NCBI GenBank assembly: GCA_019239425.1
Contig: JAFAZX010000027.1
Span: 62,001-126,000, forward strand
Length of the DNA stretch: 64,000 nt
Direction of reading: 5' to 3'
Origin: Acidobacteriota bacterium
GTDB lineage: Bacteria > Acidobacteriota > Blastocatellia > Pyrinomonadales > Pyrinomonadaceae
Positions 63,701-64,000 of the stretch are shown piece after piece (position 1 is the first letter of the stretch; every line of letters starts with the position of its first letter). A program made the position numbers and the translations under genes. The notes under the pieces are model-generated. The model worked only from the letters and a program-made list of their open reading frames with translations. It searched no databases and was not told the DNA's origin.

Positions 63701-64000
63701 GGAGGTCGGCGAGGGCGTCGTCGTCGGCCAGGGCGAATGGCAGAAGCGCCTCGAAGCGAACCGCCGCGCCTACGCCGAGGCGTTCACGCAGCGCGCCGAC
63801 TTCCGCGCGGAGTTCCCCGAGAGTCTGACGGCCGCGCAGTACGTCGAGCGCCTCAACGCGAGGGCGTCGGGCGCTCTCTCCACCTCGGAGTTCGCGGCGC
63901 TCGTCGCGGGACTCGAAGCGGGCACGGAGACGCGCGGCAGCGTCCTGCTCAAGGTCGCCGACGACCCGGACTTCCGCCGCCGCGAGTTCGCGCCCGCCTT
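60756..64000 (+). CDS. secreted SBBP beta-propeller protein with Calx-beta and DUF4214 (3' end outside window)
   Basis: The frame is open from ATG 60756 to the window edge (over 1080 codons). A signal peptide to ~31 is followed by a conserved head (PSFFEENAGQVAGRVKFLARG). Many SBBP repeats then run between ~61600 and ~63060, with the recurring phrase YSTYLGG, D-A-A-G-S/N-A-Y-V-T/A-G and DFP. A Calx-beta domain is at ~776-890 (RVHFDSQTYSVSESGRTAQVGVVRSG). DUF4214 follows, with QFFVRQHYLDFLGREPDADGL, nearly the same segment as in the GSDH protein ending at 39748. The role is probably at the cell surface or in the matrix; no enzyme motif is seen. It starts 24 bases after the receptor gene. Confidence 0.87.
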   Translation, partial: MKITHNPNVKTLAAALLSLAILLGVMPHARAVGTSRPRPESKQTYGAAQEIKKSLAQLPSFFEENAGQVAGRVKFLARGAGHTLALGTEGVTLALRRGGAKEGTSPRAGAPGEIARGPRASSPSFQLVGMSFVGANRRAEVSGEGVLEGKVNYFVGRDPSKWRTGVRTFSGVRYRELYPGVDLVFHGGGNGSQLEYDFVLAPGAESDQVRLSFEGAEALSVGRSGELLIETKAGTISQSAPVIYQQVDGVRREVSGGYVLRNRREVGFRLGEYERGLPLVIDPVLSYSTYFFNASEMAVDSAGAVYVVGSADVSAPLPATPGSFQPTLRGGTDAFVAKLDSSGTSLSYLTYLGGTGIPPGILFDALPDYGYGIAVDAAGSAYITGVTQTNDFPVTSGAARPASGGAQDAFVTKLNPSGSALVYSTYLGGSDVDSGRSIALDAAGSAYVAGGTNSADFPVKNALQPQKKGKTEDFFLTKLAPDGKSFEYSTFLGGTEYEPGYDAHVAVDAAGAAYLAGYTYSADYPTTPGAFQTAPKLQAGFFISDVVVSKVAPGGGSLVYSTYLGGASGEYAFGIAVDASGQAHVAGATNSDDFPTQNALQPAARDPFGNGFLTKLNAAGTGLVYSTYLGGTPHAACGGRIIFDPVVCGGEDASAVAVDAAGNAYVTGHTTSLDFPAPSDPLQAGLNGPSDAYVIKLNPAGQALFSTTIGGSSYEYGADIEAGPGGAVYLFGYTSSDDFPTVNAFRESQSPGFYDPVYGGFLAKLSDVPPPGQTGRVHFDSQTYSVSESGRTAQVGVVRSGDLSQEVSVDYSTSAEGKASERSDFTTARGTLRFAPGETLKSFNVSVTDDRTVEGDEWLTLSLHNLRGPAVLDAPASARLNILDDDEHPGTTNPVDASQFFVRQHYLDFLGREPDADGLAFWTNEIEKCGADAQCREVKRVNVSAAFFLSIEFQEIGFLVERFHTLAFAEHVPYRSFVKEAREVGEGVVVGQGEWQKRLEANRRAYAEAFTQRADFRAEFPESLTAAQYVERLNARASGALSTSEFAALVAGLEAGTETRGSVLLKVADDPDFRRREFAPA

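Overview
The window looks like chromosomal DNA from a member of the Acidobacteriota, most likely Blastocatellia. This is inferred from its very high GC content, an Oar-type TonB receptor with a carboxypeptidase-regulatory N-terminus, a DUF1800/DUF1501 pair, SBBP/Calx-beta/DUF4214 secreted proteins, many secreted TPR proteins and GTG/TTG starts. No 16S gene or other decisive marker is present. No phage, plasmid, transposase or CRISPR array was seen.

Layout. 1-8.7 kb: a TPR-glycosyltransferase cut by the left edge, a sulfotransferase-like protein, a prolyl oligopeptidase, endonuclease III, a secreted protein, a YdjM-type membrane hydrolase and a membrane-anchored TPR protein. 9-12.4 kb: an ECF sigma factor, its zinc-finger anti-sigma factor and a secreted TPR protein. 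12.5-17.4 kb: the glycine cleavage operon gcvT-gcvH-gcvPA-gcvPB, with two tiny paralogous membrane proteins between the two P subunits. 17.5-20.2 kb: TrmO, a zinc-ribbon protein, tRNA-Gly(CCC), a degenerate tRNA, an I-Ssp6803I-like nuclease in AT-richer DNA and a class V aminotransferase. 20.3-35.4 kb: a wall and amino-sugar region with LysA, an APC permease, a YfcH-type epimerase, MurE, a D-aminoacylase-like amidohydrolase, an EEP phosphatase, an HGSNAT-like acyltransferase, GH3 (NagZ-like), GH20 and a double-SIS protein. 35.5-39.7 kb: an epimerase, a CBS protein, a radical SAM protein, a VOC protein, a membrane J-domain protein and a hypothetical protein. 39.7-49.1 kb: a 1374-residue GSDH/CHRD secreted protein, a DUF1800-DUF1501 operon, a 49-residue hydrophilic protein and an SRPBCC protein. 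49.2-54 kb: a polysaccharide group with a GH1-RmlD fusion, Glf and a glycosyltransferase. 54.4-64 kb: a sigma factor fused to anti-sigma, membrane and extracytoplasmic parts, followed by the Oar-type receptor and an SBBP protein cut by the right edge.

Two things stand out. First, the 54465-57443 protein appears to hold a sigma factor, a zinc anti-sigma motif, one membrane span and a roughly 500-residue outer part in a single chain. It lies directly upstream of an outer-membrane receptor and a surface protein. Second, the intergenic spaces are filled with at least seven families of palindromic repeats, more than 18 copies in all. One 75-bp hairpin family has ten good copies. A ~120-bp family has two copies that differ at a single base and lie in opposite orientation 18 kb apart. 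Several copies sit at gene ends so closely that they supply the stop codon.
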